64,000 nucleotides of DNA from CAZVON01 sp964628435 (lineage in GTDB: Bacteria; Patescibacteriota; Microgenomatia; Levybacterales; UBA12049). Numbering within the stretch: the first letter of the stretch is position 1; each line of letters starts with the position of its first letter. A model generated the notes under the pieces. It ran no database searches, had not been told where the DNA came from, and saw only the letters and a list, made by a program, of their open reading frames with translations. Shown here in pieces: positions 42,791-52,613 of this stretch. The stretch spans positions 1 to 64,000 of the forward strand of contig CAZVON010000003.1 of assembly GCA_964628435.1 (NCBI GenBank), in the 5' to 3' direction. Made by a program: the position numbers and the translations under genes.

Positions 42791-44299
42791 TTAATCTCCT
42801 ATTCGTTTTTGTACAATAAACCCACTTGATAATTCTTTTGTCTCCAACACCTTTCCAGATATGACTACCGTTTCAAGCCATCCTTTATAACTCCATGGCT
42901 TGGAAAAGTCTTTTTCAATAAGAAGATAAAATAGTCCCTTTTTTTCTTGATGAGGAGTATACTTGTAGGTATTATTCCCATGCCACCAGATAAGATAATC
43001 GTAAGGAAACGTATAGACAGGAGGGCTGAAAACCAGCAAGCCAAACTTTTCTTTTTTTGCATCCCTATATATATAATCAATTACTTCAATTTTTCCTTTC
43101 ATTTTCACCATTCCTCCATGGTCGAAAAAATCTCTTTGAAAGGTACTATACCCATTGAGCACTGCATAAAAAAGAAATAGTGCGAAAAAGGAGCTTAAAA
43201 TGAATTGAAGCTTAATTTCTTTTTTTTGATATGAAACTATGAATATATATGAAAATAAAAAAATATAAACCAAATTAAGATGAATGAGGTAGTACTCAAA
43301 TATATGAGTTCGAATTGAATATTGCGTTAGAAAAGTAACAATAATAAGTATTAATAAATACTTCAAAAAATTTTTGATTCCTGAATTCTTTTCTGTTATC
43401 CCAAAATACAAAAGCGCAACAACAGAAACAAGAAAAATGAGGACAAACGATACAATTTCTTGTCGAGGGAAAGAATCTAAAACATTATAAAAAAACCAGC
43501 TTAAATTGTAGTATAATTTATCAATCTGCAGAAATGATCCAACCTGAGAGCTACTTAAGTAATCAACTACTCCTTGTAACGCTCTAAAACCGTGGCGGAA
43601 TTCAAAAATCAGAAGCGGCAAGAAGGCAATTAAAAACCCAGCTAACGAAAAAATATAAGGCTTTATATCCCTAAACTTAAAAACTAACAATGAGTAGAGA
43701 AAAAGAGCAACAGACATAGGGACAACAATTGCAAATTCAAAATTATACACAAAACCTGTAAAAAAAGACGCCAGGAAAATGTATTTATATTTCTTTAAAG
43801 GAATTAAGTAAATAAAATAAAATGCCAGAAGAATAAATAGTGTTGATGGATGTGGACTCCAGACAAATCTTGATTGAGATATAAGAGGCGGAGAAGCAGC
43901 AACAAGAAGAGCCATAACTATTCCTCCTAAATCTCCAAGTATTTTTTTTGCGAAAATATAACCTGTTGTTATAGAAAGCATTCCAAATATAAACATGAGG
44001 AGTAATCCTCCATATGGGTTACCATTAAAAAGCATGAAAGGTATAGAGAGTAGATAAAAATAAAATGGTCCATGAAAAATACCCTGAAATTGGGCCATTC
44101 CACTTCCAATTTCTGCACCAATAAGAGTAAGATTGCTTTCTGTCACTATTTTTTTAACAGCCAAATAATCTCTTCCCTGATCTAGAAGAAAGATAGGATT
44201 TTTATTTAATATTTCGACTGAACGAGGGATAAGTGAAAGAAAGACAAGTAAAACAACAAGTAAAATTTTCAGAATATTTCTCTTGAAACTATCTACCAT
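42791..44299 (-). CDS. PMT/ArnT-like GT-C membrane glycosyltransferase
   Basis: 502 residues. The first helix is followed by FLLDQGRDYLAVKKI, with Asp40 and Asp44 as candidate catalytic and binding acids in outside loop 1. FQGIFHGPFYFYLLSIPF and SRFVWSPHPSTLFILL follow, a layout shared with the proteins at 46947, 53787-55082 and 63449. About eleven helices are followed by a 110-residue outside C-terminal domain with VFSPPVYTFPYDYLIWWHG. Such proteins transfer a sugar from a polyprenyl phosphate outside the cell. It is separated by 16 bases from the next upstream gene. Donor and acceptor unknown. Confidence 0.75.
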   Translation of the reverse strand: MVDSFKRNILKILLVVLLVFLSLIPRSVEILNKNPIFLLDQGRDYLAVKKIVTESNLTLIGAEIGSGMAQFQGIFHGPFYFYLLSIPFMLFNGNPYGGLLLMFIFGMLSITTGYIFAKKILGDLGGIVMALLVAASPPLISQSRFVWSPHPSTLFILLAFYFIYLIPLKKYKYIFLASFFTGFVYNFEFAIVVPMSVALFLYSLLVFKFRDIKPYIFSLAGFLIAFLPLLIFEFRHGFRALQGVVDYLSSSQVGSFLQIDKLYYNLSWFFYNVLDSFPRQEIVSFVLIFLVSVVALLYFGITEKNSGIKNFLKYLLILIIVTFLTQYSIRTHIFEYYLIHLNLVYIFLFSYIFIVSYQKKEIKLQFILSSFFALFLFYAVLNGYSTFQRDFFDHGGMVKMKGKIEVIDYIYRDAKKEKFGLLVFSPPVYTFPYDYLIWWHGNNTYKYTPHQEKKGLFYLLIEKDFSKPWSYKGWLETVVISGKVLETKELSSGFIVQKRIGD

Positions 44300-44315
44300 A
44301 GTAATTCATTAATAC

Positions 44316-45446
44316 CTAAGAAAATACACTCTTCCATAACTTTCTATATACTAAAAAAGGCACGGTTAACAATGTTGTAGGTAAAAATGTAAGCGCTATC
44401 TTAATTATTGGCGTTATCCCAAAATGAGTCTGGAGAAGCATAAATGGAATATAACGAAGCATGAGAGAAAACGAAAGCGCAAAAGAAATAATCATAAGAT
44501 ATTTTTGACCGGACAAGATAACAAAAGGTAAAAACCATATTGCATACCACGGGTATATTTCCACACGTAAGGGTGACAATATAAAAATAATCATCATTGC
44601 AAATGCTGAAAGCAAATATGCTTTCTGGTCAACGATAGATTGTTTTTTAACATGCTTTAATAGAACATAAAAATACACCAGCAATAAAAACAGGGTCGCG
44701 TATTTAATCATAATAGATAAAAGAATACAAGATATTGCTAAAAGGTGTTTTCTTCTTAAAGCAAAATATATTCCGTATAATGCAAAAAACATCATTACAA
44801 CATCATTATGCCCGCTCATAAAAGTTTCTATTAATACTAGAGGATTAAGAGCAAAGAAAGTAACGGTTGTTACATTCTTTGATATCTTCCATAAAAGATG
44901 CACTAAACCTATATAGAAAAATCCAACCAACAACTTAAAGGAAAGTAACATTGCAATAAAAGATTCCGCGCTTATAAAAAATGGCAAAGCAGTAAGAAAA
45001 GTCCAAAAAGGACCATAGAGCGCAATTTTGTTCGCCGCATGAGTAAATCTAAGTAAAGGTTCGCCAATAAATTCAGTTGGCATAATAACATAGGGATTTT
45101 CTTGATAAAAGTATGTAACTTTTGCTGTAGTAATATAATTAAAAATATCATGCGAAAGCATAGTCGGATAAGAAAGTAAGAGCAAGAAACAAGAAAGAGC
45201 AATTAATAAAGTGATTTCGGCAATTTTAATCTTTTTTTGAAATGCCATTCTCATGAAATACACATAAAAGAAAAAAAATAAGATAAGGAAAGTCGCATAA
45301 AAAGGTGTAACAAATGACCTGTACTCATGAAACCATCCGGTATAGATATCTCTTAAATAAAATAGATTTGGATCTACAAAAATATATGAAAATACTGTAA
45401 AAGAAATTAAGAAAAAACTATAAATACTTACGATAGTTTTATTCAT
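44316..45446 (-). CDS. MptA/B-like GT-C membrane mannosyltransferase
   Basis: 376 residues, about eleven helices and no soluble domain. MLSHDIFNYITTAKV (Asp100) with YFYQENPYVI, then IALYGPFWTFLTALP, ALNPLVLIETFMSGHNDVVM and IKYATLFLLLVYFY give the order typical of polyprenol-phosphomannose-dependent alpha-1,6-mannosyltransferases (MptA/MptB and GT87 relatives). It would transfer mannose or a similar hexose from a lipid donor on the outer face; the DPM/ALG5-like enzyme at 36316 could provide that donor. It overlaps the DUF5667-like gene by 8 bases. Confidence 0.75.
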   Translation of the reverse strand: MNKTIVSIYSFFLISFTVFSYIFVDPNLFYLRDIYTGWFHEYRSFVTPFYATFLILFFFFYVYFMRMAFQKKIKIAEITLLIALSCFLLLLSYPTMLSHDIFNYITTAKVTYFYQENPYVIMPTEFIGEPLLRFTHAANKIALYGPFWTFLTALPFFISAESFIAMLLSFKLLVGFFYIGLVHLLWKISKNVTTVTFFALNPLVLIETFMSGHNDVVMMFFALYGIYFALRRKHLLAISCILLSIMIKYATLFLLLVYFYVLLKHVKKQSIVDQKAYLLSAFAMMIIFILSPLRVEIYPWYAIWFLPFVILSGQKYLMIISFALSFSLMLRYIPFMLLQTHFGITPIIKIALTFLPTTLLTVPFLVYRKLWKSVFS

Positions 45447-45972
45447 AGGATGATTTACGTATAGAAATGGATTCTTGTATTAATTTTTCAAAATTTAACG
45501 TACTAGACTCTCCTTTTTCAGGAACCCAAATATAGCTGCGCGGCTCAACCGTATAGATAAAAGTTAGAATCTCTATATGTTTTTCGATAGCCTGATTTAA
45601 TATTTTCTTTTTTTCAGTAATATTTTTCTTTTGTTTCTTTGCTTTTAATAAGTGAGGTTTGATTTGCGAAAAAAACTTGTTTGATTTCTCAAGAGCATTA
45701 TATGCCAGCAAATACTGTTTATATTCTATAAGTGTTTTTGCTTCAACCAAATATTTGTCAGCTTGCTGAAGATTATATATAAACTGGCTAAAATCTCCAA
45801 AATACCAATATGTTTTCAGCTCATCGATAACCAAACTTACTTTGTAAAACTTACTTCCTGGCATAAATGAGGGGTAAGGCAAGACATAATCGCTACTTGC
45901 AAAGACAGGGTTTTTTGAAAAAGTAGCGAAAAGAATAATCAGTATTGTGGCTATGCAGAGAATATACCTCAT
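45439..45972 (-). CDS. Exported DUF5667-like helical protein
   Basis: 177 residues. Residues 1-25 form a signal peptide, with likely cleavage after VFA. LPYPSFMPGSKFYKVSLVIDELK, then FGDFSQFIYNLQQADKYLVEAKTL and AYNALEKSNKFFSQI, are the P..P.S..Y.....E..k....d.....l...A...L.EA pattern of DUF5667, a helical domain frequent in CPR bacteria. The basic run KAKKQKKNITEKKK lies in the middle. The function of the domain is not known; here it is fixed in a glycan operon, overlapping galE by 4 bases and the GT-C gene by 8, so an envelope-associated role is likely. Confidence 0.7.
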   Translation of the reverse strand: MRYILCIATILIILFATFSKNPVFASSDYVLPYPSFMPGSKFYKVSLVIDELKTYWYFGDFSQFIYNLQQADKYLVEAKTLIEYKQYLLAYNALEKSNKFFSQIKPHLLKAKKQKKNITEKKKILNQAIEKHIEILTFIYTVEPRSYIWVPEKGESSTLNFEKLIQESISIRKSSYE

Positions 45973-46943
45973 TCTGAATTTTTTTTATGCCATTCCCAAG
46001 CTGTTTTTATAATAGTTTCAAGATCGGAGTACTGTGGGGCGAAATTTAATTCACGTTGGATTCTACTTGAATCAGCCACTAGTATTTCTGCATCTCCAAA
46101 TCTTCTTTCTTCTGATTTTATCTTTATATTCTTTCCTGAAACCTTCTCAATTGTTTCTAAAACCTGTTTATTGGAATATCCTGTTCCAGTCCCAACGTTG
46201 TATACAAATTTTCCTTTTTCACTATGAAGTTTTTTTAAAGCAAGCATATGTGCTTCTACAAGATCTAATATATGAACATAATCTCTTATACAAGTACCAT
46301 CAGGCGTACCATAGTCTGTACCATATAGGCTAAACTCTGTATCCGTAAGAATAGCCTTTATTGCATTTGGAATAATATGCGTTTCCGGATCATGGTTCTC
46401 TCCCATGTTTGCATCAAGAGCAGCTCCTGAAGCGTTAAAGTATCGAAGGCTTACAAAACTAATTGAGTGGATCCTTTCATACCATGACAATATCCTTTCC
46501 ACCATTCTTTTACTCTCCCCATATGGATTTGTGGGATCCTTGACATGATTTTCCGAAATAGGAACTACAGTCGAATTGCCATAAACTCCTGCTGTTGAAG
46601 AAAATAGCATTTTTTTAACTCCCGATTTCTTCATTTGTTCAAGAAGATTTAGCGAACCATAGGTGTTATTTTCAAAATAAATATATGGATTCTCCATAGA
46701 TTCTCCCATTGATATATATCCTGCGAAATGAATAACTGAATCAACTAATTCCTCTTGAAAAACTCTTCCAATTTTTTCTTTGTCTAAAATATTTGTTTCT
46801 ACGAATTTTGCTCTTTGATCAATGATTTCCTTGTACCCTCTTTCTAAACTATCAAGCACAACAACATTGAATCCCTCATCAAGAAGTCTTTTTGTCATGA
46901 AACTCCCAATATACCCTGCACCTCCTGTAACAAGAATTTTCAT
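45969..46943 (-). CDS. galE: UDP-glucose 4-epimerase
   Basis: 324 residues, normal for the family. VTGGAGYIGS at 5-14 binds NAD. HFAGYISMGESMENP, the catalytic SST at 115-117, and Tyr141/Lys145 in YGESK are intact. LRYFNASGAA with the NP.TH-type loop (HDPETHIIPNAI), and YGTDYGTPDGTCIRDYVHI, are specific for GalE rather than other extended SDRs. It interconverts UDP-glucose and UDP-galactose (and perhaps the GlcNAc forms) in the cytoplasm, supplying galactose units. It overlaps the exported DUF5667-like gene with an ATGA junction. Confidence 0.93.
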   Translation of the reverse strand: MKILVTGGAGYIGSFMTKRLLDEGFNVVVLDSLERGYKEIIDQRAKFVETNILDKEKIGRVFQEELVDSVIHFAGYISMGESMENPYIYFENNTYGSLNLLEQMKKSGVKKMLFSSTAGVYGNSTVVPISENHVKDPTNPYGESKRMVERILSWYERIHSISFVSLRYFNASGAALDANMGENHDPETHIIPNAIKAILTDTEFSLYGTDYGTPDGTCIRDYVHILDLVEAHMLALKKLHSEKGKFVYNVGTGTGYSNKQVLETIEKVSGKNIKIKSEERRFGDAEILVADSSRIQRELNFAPQYSDLETIIKTAWEWHKKNSE

Positions 46944-46946
46944 ATT

Positions 46947-48497
46947 TTATGGTCGTACACGAAACCACCAACGAGCATATGAATCATATATAGCAGGCAT
47001 TGTTATTTTTTTCCAACTTGAAGCAGCAAGTTCTTTTTCCGAAAGACTAGAAAAATCCATAATACCCAATGAGCTTAGCTTAACATATTCATTCTTTTTC
47101 GCAAGTAGATTTTTGGTTAAGCTATCTTTTTCCTTATCAGATATTGGGTACTCACACTCCCCGCCATTTATGCCAATTTTCATATCATTGCCAATCTTTT
47201 CGTGAGAATCTAGGACAAAGAGTATAGAAAACACTTTAGCATTATAGGTGGAAGAATATTCCTGAGCACATTCATAAACCTGAAACGTCTTTTGAGGATA
47301 TTTACGAAGTACTTCATCCGTTGCCATATATATCTTCATACTAAAAGGGTCAGGTTGCATCTGAGAAATATTCCGAGGCATAGATAGTACAATAATTGCA
47401 AGAAGCAATCCTAGCGATATAATAACACCATGTCTTACCTTACTTATCTGATAAATAAAGTAACCGGTAAAAATAAAAACAAAGGGACGTACAAAATTAA
47501 GATATCCAAAAAATTTTGGACCCCAATAGTATCTCAGAAATATAAAGATAGATAAAAAGGAAATAAGTAAAAGAAGCCACGAGATAGTGATTCTTTTTTT
47601 ATATACACCCAGTCCAAGCATAATAAGGAAGCCGATAATAATACATCTTGCCAACCAGACTGGTATTCCTAAAGCATCTGCCCAAAAAGATGGCCAAAAG
47701 TCTGCAAGGTAAAATAACCACCTATTCGGAACATACATAAGCTTTCGCGTATAAACCATGTATATATACATATTTTTCACATTAAACCAGTGGTTATTTA
47801 ATTCAAAAAAAAGAAGAGGAATAAAACTAATAAAAACACCAAGTATTCCAGTAATAAAATAAAGGTATCGTTTAGGCTTATACAAAACAAGAAGCAAGAG
47901 AAAAATTAAAAGACCTGTCATCTGAAAGTGTAAATTCATTCCAAGACCGATGACAAATCCTAAAGCTAATCCCCACCAATATGATACATTTTTCTTAATA
48001 AGTTTCAAAAATATCCACACAGCCAAAACGGCAAATAGATTAGTTGCGTTATGACTTGTTAGATGAGTTGCTGAAATAACTTGAGCTGGAGAAAAAACAG
48101 CAAGAGTCGCCAACACCAAACCAAATTTTTTGGTGATAAGTAGTTCGCCAATTTTATATATAATAATAATATATAGGATGGAGATAATACTCAAATAAAT
48201 CCATGGAGAATATATATCTCGAAATAAGAGCGTTGCAACAATAAGTTGATATTGATACCAAGCTCCAAATGTAAAGGGACCAAGAGAAGAAAACGCGCCT
48301 GTCAAGGGAAATTGTAGTTGCCTGGCTCCCTCTATACCGATAACCGCATCCCGTACTGTCTCCTCACCCAATGAGTATCTATATGGGAAATTGCTCAATC
48401 GTAAAATAGAACCCACAATAAGCAATAAAAGTAAAAAATAGAAATGCATACTCCTATTTTTAAAGAAATTTAACAACTTCTGGTGAAATATGTTCAC
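46947..48497 (-). CDS. PMT-like GT-C membrane glycosyltransferase
   Basis: 516 residues. The first helix leads to YSLGEETVRDAVIGIEGARQ, with acids at 45, 46 and 50; SSLGPFTFGAWYQYQLI follows, then a series of helices with THLTSHNATNLFAVLAVW. The order agrees with the proteins at 42791, 53787-55082 and 63449. An outside C-terminal domain of about 130 residues contains YECAQEYSSTYNAKV and ends in DSYARWWFRVRP. Two cysteines there (YECAQ and GGECEY) could form a disulphide. It is probably a polyprenyl-phosphate-sugar dependent transferase; the sugar is unknown. Its start overlaps the GT2 stop by 4 bases. Confidence 0.75.
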   Translation of the reverse strand: MNIFHQKLLNFFKNRSMHFYFLLLLLIVGSILRLSNFPYRYSLGEETVRDAVIGIEGARQLQFPLTGAFSSLGPFTFGAWYQYQLIVATLLFRDIYSPWIYLSIISILYIIIIYKIGELLITKKFGLVLATLAVFSPAQVISATHLTSHNATNLFAVLAVWIFLKLIKKNVSYWWGLALGFVIGLGMNLHFQMTGLLIFLLLLVLYKPKRYLYFITGILGVFISFIPLLFFELNNHWFNVKNMYIYMVYTRKLMYVPNRWLFYLADFWPSFWADALGIPVWLARCIIIGFLIMLGLGVYKKRITISWLLLLISFLSIFIFLRYYWGPKFFGYLNFVRPFVFIFTGYFIYQISKVRHGVIISLGLLLAIIVLSMPRNISQMQPDPFSMKIYMATDEVLRKYPQKTFQVYECAQEYSSTYNAKVFSILFVLDSHEKIGNDMKIGINGGECEYPISDKEKDSLTKNLLAKKNEYVKLSSLGIMDFSSLSEKELAASSWKKITMPAIYDSYARWWFRVRP

Positions 48498-49255
48498 ATT
48501 GATTTAAGATATTTTATATAGGAGACAGGGAAACGAAGTGAAGAAAAGAGAGAAAAAATAAATCCCTGCCATGAGTCCATAAATCCTTTGTGCCGAATGT
48601 AGGTTAAGCAAAACCACCATGTTGGTAGCAATAATAAATATTTAATGAATGTAATTGGATTATACCCTATTTTTGCCGTTATTAGTTGGTCTTTTATCAA
48701 ATTAGTATATCTGTTAAAACGAAGAAAATAGCGAGAAAAACTGGTATCAGCCATATGTATAAGTGGACTTGTGAAATACTCAACTTTTCCTTCAACTATA
48801 GCCTGTTCATGCACACTCCTTTGAGGCAACTTTCCTTTTCCTCGCCTATAAAGACGAAGCGTATAATCAGGGTACTGACCACCTTTCATGAGAAAGCGTC
48901 CTAAAAACCAGTTCTTTCTTGGAATCCAGTAACCATTTACCTTATTATTGAAATTTTGGGTTTTTTCTCTAATTTCCCTCTTTAACTGTTCATTCAATCT
49001 TTCATCTGCATCTAATTGCAAAACCCAATCTTTTGTCGCCATATTAATTGCTTTCTGTTTATTGATATGGAAAATTGGTGGATTATTTGTAACAATCACT
49101 CTAGCAGTGTACTTTCTTGCAATTTCTACTGTTTTATCTGTTGATCCCCCGTCGACGACAATTATTTCGTCTGCGAAATTTTTAACCGAGGACAAACAAT
49201 CTTCTAAGTTCTTTTCTTCGTTATATGTTGCCAAGACTACAGAAATCGTTTCCAT
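48494..49255 (-). CDS. GT2 family glycosyltransferase (WaaE/KdtX-like)
   Basis: 253 residues. ETISVVLATYNEEKNLEDCL, EIIVVDGGSTDKTVEIA and KQKAINMATKDWVLQLDADE (DAD at 82-84) are the strongest conserved blocks of WaaE/LgtF-like beta-1,4-glucosyltransferases. YWIPRKNWFLGRFLMKGGQYPDYTLRLYRR is also typical but here written only as its position, about residues 114-143. The C-terminus has two hydrophobic stretches. It adds a hexose, often glucose, to an inner-core or lipid-linked acceptor. It overlaps the PTPS-related gene by 19 bases upstream and the PMT-like gene by 4 downstream. Confidence 0.85.
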   Translation of the reverse strand: METISVVLATYNEEKNLEDCLSSVKNFADEIIVVDGGSTDKTVEIARKYTARVIVTNNPPIFHINKQKAINMATKDWVLQLDADERLNEQLKREIREKTQNFNNKVNGYWIPRKNWFLGRFLMKGGQYPDYTLRLYRRGKGKLPQRSVHEQAIVEGKVEYFTSPLIHMADTSFSRYFLRFNRYTNLIKDQLITAKIGYNPITFIKYLLLLPTWWFCLTYIRHKGFMDSWQGFIFSLFSSLRFPVSYIKYLKSM

Positions 49256-50883
49256 ATATAAGTATATCTAATCAAAGAATAAAAAATAGCGATACCAATA
49301 CTAGCTCCGCTTATTATATTTGCAATAAGCCGCAGTTTTGTTTCTCGAAATTCTATAGAAATCATATGAGTTCCTTTCTCTACAAAGAAAGTCATTAAAC
49401 CACGATTTTGAGGATCCTGAAATTCTACGGGAGTTTTTATTCCATCGATAAGTACAGTCCAGCCCGGAAAATACAAGGTATTTTCTCTTATCTGTGACTT
49501 TTTAAGTGCTTTAACTTTGTAGGTATGGATTGTCGAAGATCTTTTTATCTTTTGAACTATCGCCTCTCCACTGATTATTTCAACTTCTGTTTTCGGTCGT
49601 TTCTCCATAAACCGAACAGACCAAATGGGTGCACTTTCACCAGTATCTGTAGTTCCCTCATATACTTTTGTAAAAAAATCTGTTTGTCTAAGATCAAAAT
49701 CTTTCGCATGCCAATAATTCTTATTACTTATTATTAAAATAAACAGGATTGTAATCAGGAGTATATTTTGGAATTTTTTTGACGTTAGAGAAAAGACAAT
49801 TCCTCCCAGAATTGCTGTACTATATACAGTTAGCGACATAAAACGCCATGGAAATTGGAATTTATGTAACGTGGTAATTTTTTGCCAGATAAAACCAGAA
49901 AGTGAGGTCATCAGAAACAATGATAGGAAAAAAGTAGTAAAAAAAATTAACAATAAAACGCCTAATTTGTTTTTTTCTTTTATAAGCTTATATATGAGAA
50001 CCAAACTTAATAAAACAAAAATCCATTGGACGATTCCAATCTGAACACTCAGTTGTTCCGATCCGCCATAACTCCAATCGAGACTAAAAAATCTTGAAAC
50101 CTCTACAAACCCAGACATGTATTCTTTTGCTGTTACTATATCTCTTAAAGTATACTTTCCTTCAAAAAAAGCTGGCGTCCAAAAAAAAGATGTGAAGCAT
50201 AATCCCAAAACGATAACCATTAGAGAAGAAAACAAAAATTTCTTCTTGCCAGTACTAAAATAATATAAATAGGACCCATATAAAACTATAAGAGGAAAAA
50301 ACATTATGCTTATAGCATTATGAGATAGAATAAGCCCGCCTAAAGATAAACTTCCTACCAATATAGAACTCCATGCAACTTTTTTATGTAATTTAAATAA
50401 GCAATAAAAAACAATTGGTGGAAAAATGAATGCCACGTGTTCACCAATTGCTCCCCGGACATAAAAGTCAACAAATCTGTAAGGAGCATAAAGATATAAT
50501 ACACTACCGATAAATGCCGATTTGTCATTTATAAAGCTTTTAAGAAATACATACATCGTGATACCGCTTAATATATAGCTTAATCCAAAAACAAGCTTGT
50601 AACTCTCAATAAGGCCAAAACCGACAAAGTAAAACAGAGATGCAAAATACGAAGGAAAAGGATATAAAAACATTAATATGGGATGTCCATAACCCCAATT
50701 TAAATTTCTAGCCCAACGAGGTATTATTATTCCCTCTTGTAAATTCTGATAAAAGTTTGCAATACGCGCGATATGATCTTGCCCATCATGAGTTATCGGA
50801 AACCCATCTCTTAATAGGTCAGACAAGGGGATAACAGAAAAAACAACAAGAAGCAATAAAAGTATCTTTTTTTTAAATTTCAT
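49237..50883 (-). CDS. PTPS-related GT-C-like membrane protein
   Basis: 548 residues from ATG 50883 (MKFKKKILLL); the ATG 15 bases earlier is possible. ITHDGQDHIARIANFYQ, PRWARNLNWGYG and FLYPFPSYFASLFY repeat the first-loop motif of the protein at 39410. Eleven or so helices follow, with SHNAISIMFFPL and WRFMSLTVYSTAILGG. The outside domain has LYFPGWTVLIDGIKTPVEF and FVEKGTHMISIEFRETK before the last helix. Despite the PTPS label there is no pterin-enzyme content. It is one of two such proteins in the operon. Role in outer-face glycan assembly inferred from fold and context. Confidence 0.75.
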   Translation of the reverse strand: MKFKKKILLLLLVVFSVIPLSDLLRDGFPITHDGQDHIARIANFYQNLQEGIIIPRWARNLNWGYGHPILMFLYPFPSYFASLFYFVGFGLIESYKLVFGLSYILSGITMYVFLKSFINDKSAFIGSVLYLYAPYRFVDFYVRGAIGEHVAFIFPPIVFYCLFKLHKKVAWSSILVGSLSLGGLILSHNAISIMFFPLIVLYGSYLYYFSTGKKKFLFSSLMVIVLGLCFTSFFWTPAFFEGKYTLRDIVTAKEYMSGFVEVSRFFSLDWSYGGSEQLSVQIGIVQWIFVLLSLVLIYKLIKEKNKLGVLLLIFFTTFFLSLFLMTSLSGFIWQKITTLHKFQFPWRFMSLTVYSTAILGGIVFSLTSKKFQNILLITILFILIISNKNYWHAKDFDLRQTDFFTKVYEGTTDTGESAPIWSVRFMEKRPKTEVEIISGEAIVQKIKRSSTIHTYKVKALKKSQIRENTLYFPGWTVLIDGIKTPVEFQDPQNRGLMTFFVEKGTHMISIEFRETKLRLIANIISGASIGIAIFYSLIRYTYIWKRFL

Positions 50884-50941
50884 TTGTATAGTATGCATAG
50901 TAAAATCTTCATGTATTCTTTACTTGTCTTATTCACTCACA

Positions 50942-52609
50942 TTACTTTGAACCATAGACTCTAATAGCATCTTTTCCATCAAGATTCTTAAATGTTTTGA
51001 GTTCAGTTCCATTCGTTAAACCTTCTGATATATTCACTATATATAATACACCATCTTGCATGCGTTCATTTTTAAGATTAATGTCTCGAAATTCATACTT
51101 GTCGAATACATGCGTTTCTGCATATCCTCCAGACTTTGTTCCACCAAACTTCTGATAACGCAATGGATCATATCGGCTGTGGTATAAAAATAGCATATAT
51201 GATTGGTATAGATCACCTTTGTTTGAAAAAATTACCTTTTTATAGTGCTGTTGCTCTAAAAGTACATAAGGAATTGTTTTTGACAACGCATAATGAAATG
51301 AATTTGATTGCTCCCTTGGGAAAATATCAAAATAATTTTTATACATGGATGACAAGCTAAACAGAATTAATAGTATAAATACAGATAAGATTACGTATTT
51401 AAATTTTTTAAATCCAAAAAATATATACGTCAATCCAAAAGCAATGAAAATTTGCCAGTTTAGAAGAAAAATATAAGAACGCATCGCATGTGGAGCCTGT
51501 GTTGCAATTGCAGCAGGAAGAGGAGCGAGGAAAAACCATAGAAAAATAAATTTTTTTACTCTAAATTCTATTCGATGACTCAAAAGTAAAACAATGATTC
51601 CAATTACAATAAATGGAATTCCCCATATATATAAAAGACCCATATTGGGAACTTTATGAGGTTCGGCAGAAGAGTTAAAGAATAGCCACTGCGGATTAAA
51701 ATGAGAAACGTATCCATCAATTAATACTTGCAATGGAAAAATATGACTACTATAAAATAGTCTTCTAAAAATATCGTTATTTTCAACTGCATTGTTTCTA
51801 AGCTCTACGCGTTTTTGAAACATTTCCCAATGTGCTTCCGGCTTAAAAGTGCTGGTGCCTTGGAACCTAACAAGAGCAGTAGGGGAGAAAAGTTGACTAA
51901 AGAGAGGAATAAGTAAGCCTAAACATATCAACAGACCAATAAGCATTTTTTTATTAGATGTGATGAATGCCAAAAGACTCCGCCTAAAAATTAAGACAAT
52001 CCCTGTTAAAAACAACGGTATAAAAACCTGTCCAGCATAGTAACTTGCCATTGACACAACGAAAAAAAACAGTGACAAAAAAAGCATTGACCACTTTTTA
52101 TTCCTTTCGCCTTTTAGGAAAAACAATACTCCAAATACAGAAAAAGATAAATATGCATTTGATTCATGTCCTAAACGAGAAATATAAATATGCCAAGGAT
52201 TGACAGCAAGTAAGAGTGATGCAAAAAGAGCAACAATAAAAGAAAAAGATGAGCGTTTTAAAAAAAAATCTAGCACAATATAAAAAAATGCCAACACTGT
52301 TAAAACCGATAAAATTACTGCTGGAAGTCGAACAGACACAACTTGTAACCCAAATACCTTAACGAATGGAAGAGTAAGATATAGATATATTGCTCTCCTC
52401 CAATCGTCATAGGAACGATGAGATAAAATTGGAAATTCTCCATACTCGTCTCCTCCAGTTTCTAAAATTGAATATGCATTATAACTGATTGATGCTTCAT
52501 CAAGTGAGGGACTTGGTGGAACATTTTCAATATTCCAAAATCTAAGAAATGAAGCTAGTATGACAACTAAAGTTATACATACATTTTTTTTTGTAAGGAT
52601 AGTCTTCAC
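50942..52609 (-). CDS. GT39-like membrane glycosyltransferase
   Basis: 555 residues starting at GTG 52609, four bases after the stop codon of the upstream SDR gene. PPSPSLDEASISYNAYSILE (Asp37, Glu38) and GGDEYGEFPILSHRSYDDW form the first outside loop; the DE pair is the expected catalytic/metal site of the PMT/ArnT superfamily. RLGHESNAYLSFSVFGVLF follows, and about eleven helices in all. The C-terminal 130 residues form an outside domain with GGYAETHVFDKYEFRDI. Paralogues stand at 55087 and 56772. It transfers a sugar from a polyprenyl phosphate to a protein or glycan outside the cell; acceptor unknown. Confidence 0.8.
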   Translation of the reverse strand: MKTILTKKNVCITLVVILASFLRFWNIENVPPSPSLDEASISYNAYSILETGGDEYGEFPILSHRSYDDWRRAIYLYLTLPFVKVFGLQVVSVRLPAVILSVLTVLAFFYIVLDFFLKRSSFSFIVALFASLLLAVNPWHIYISRLGHESNAYLSFSVFGVLFFLKGERNKKWSMLFLSLFFFVVSMASYYAGQVFIPLFLTGIVLIFRRSLLAFITSNKKMLIGLLICLGLLIPLFSQLFSPTALVRFQGTSTFKPEAHWEMFQKRVELRNNAVENNDIFRRLFYSSHIFPLQVLIDGYVSHFNPQWLFFNSSAEPHKVPNMGLLYIWGIPFIVIGIIVLLLSHRIEFRVKKFIFLWFFLAPLPAAIATQAPHAMRSYIFLLNWQIFIAFGLTYIFFGFKKFKYVILSVFILLILFSLSSMYKNYFDIFPREQSNSFHYALSKTIPYVLLEQQHYKKVIFSNKGDLYQSYMLFLYHSRYDPLRYQKFGGTKSGGYAETHVFDKYEFRDINLKNERMQDGVLYIVNISEGLTNGTELKTFKNLDGKDAIRVYGSK

Positions 52610-52613
52610 TTTT

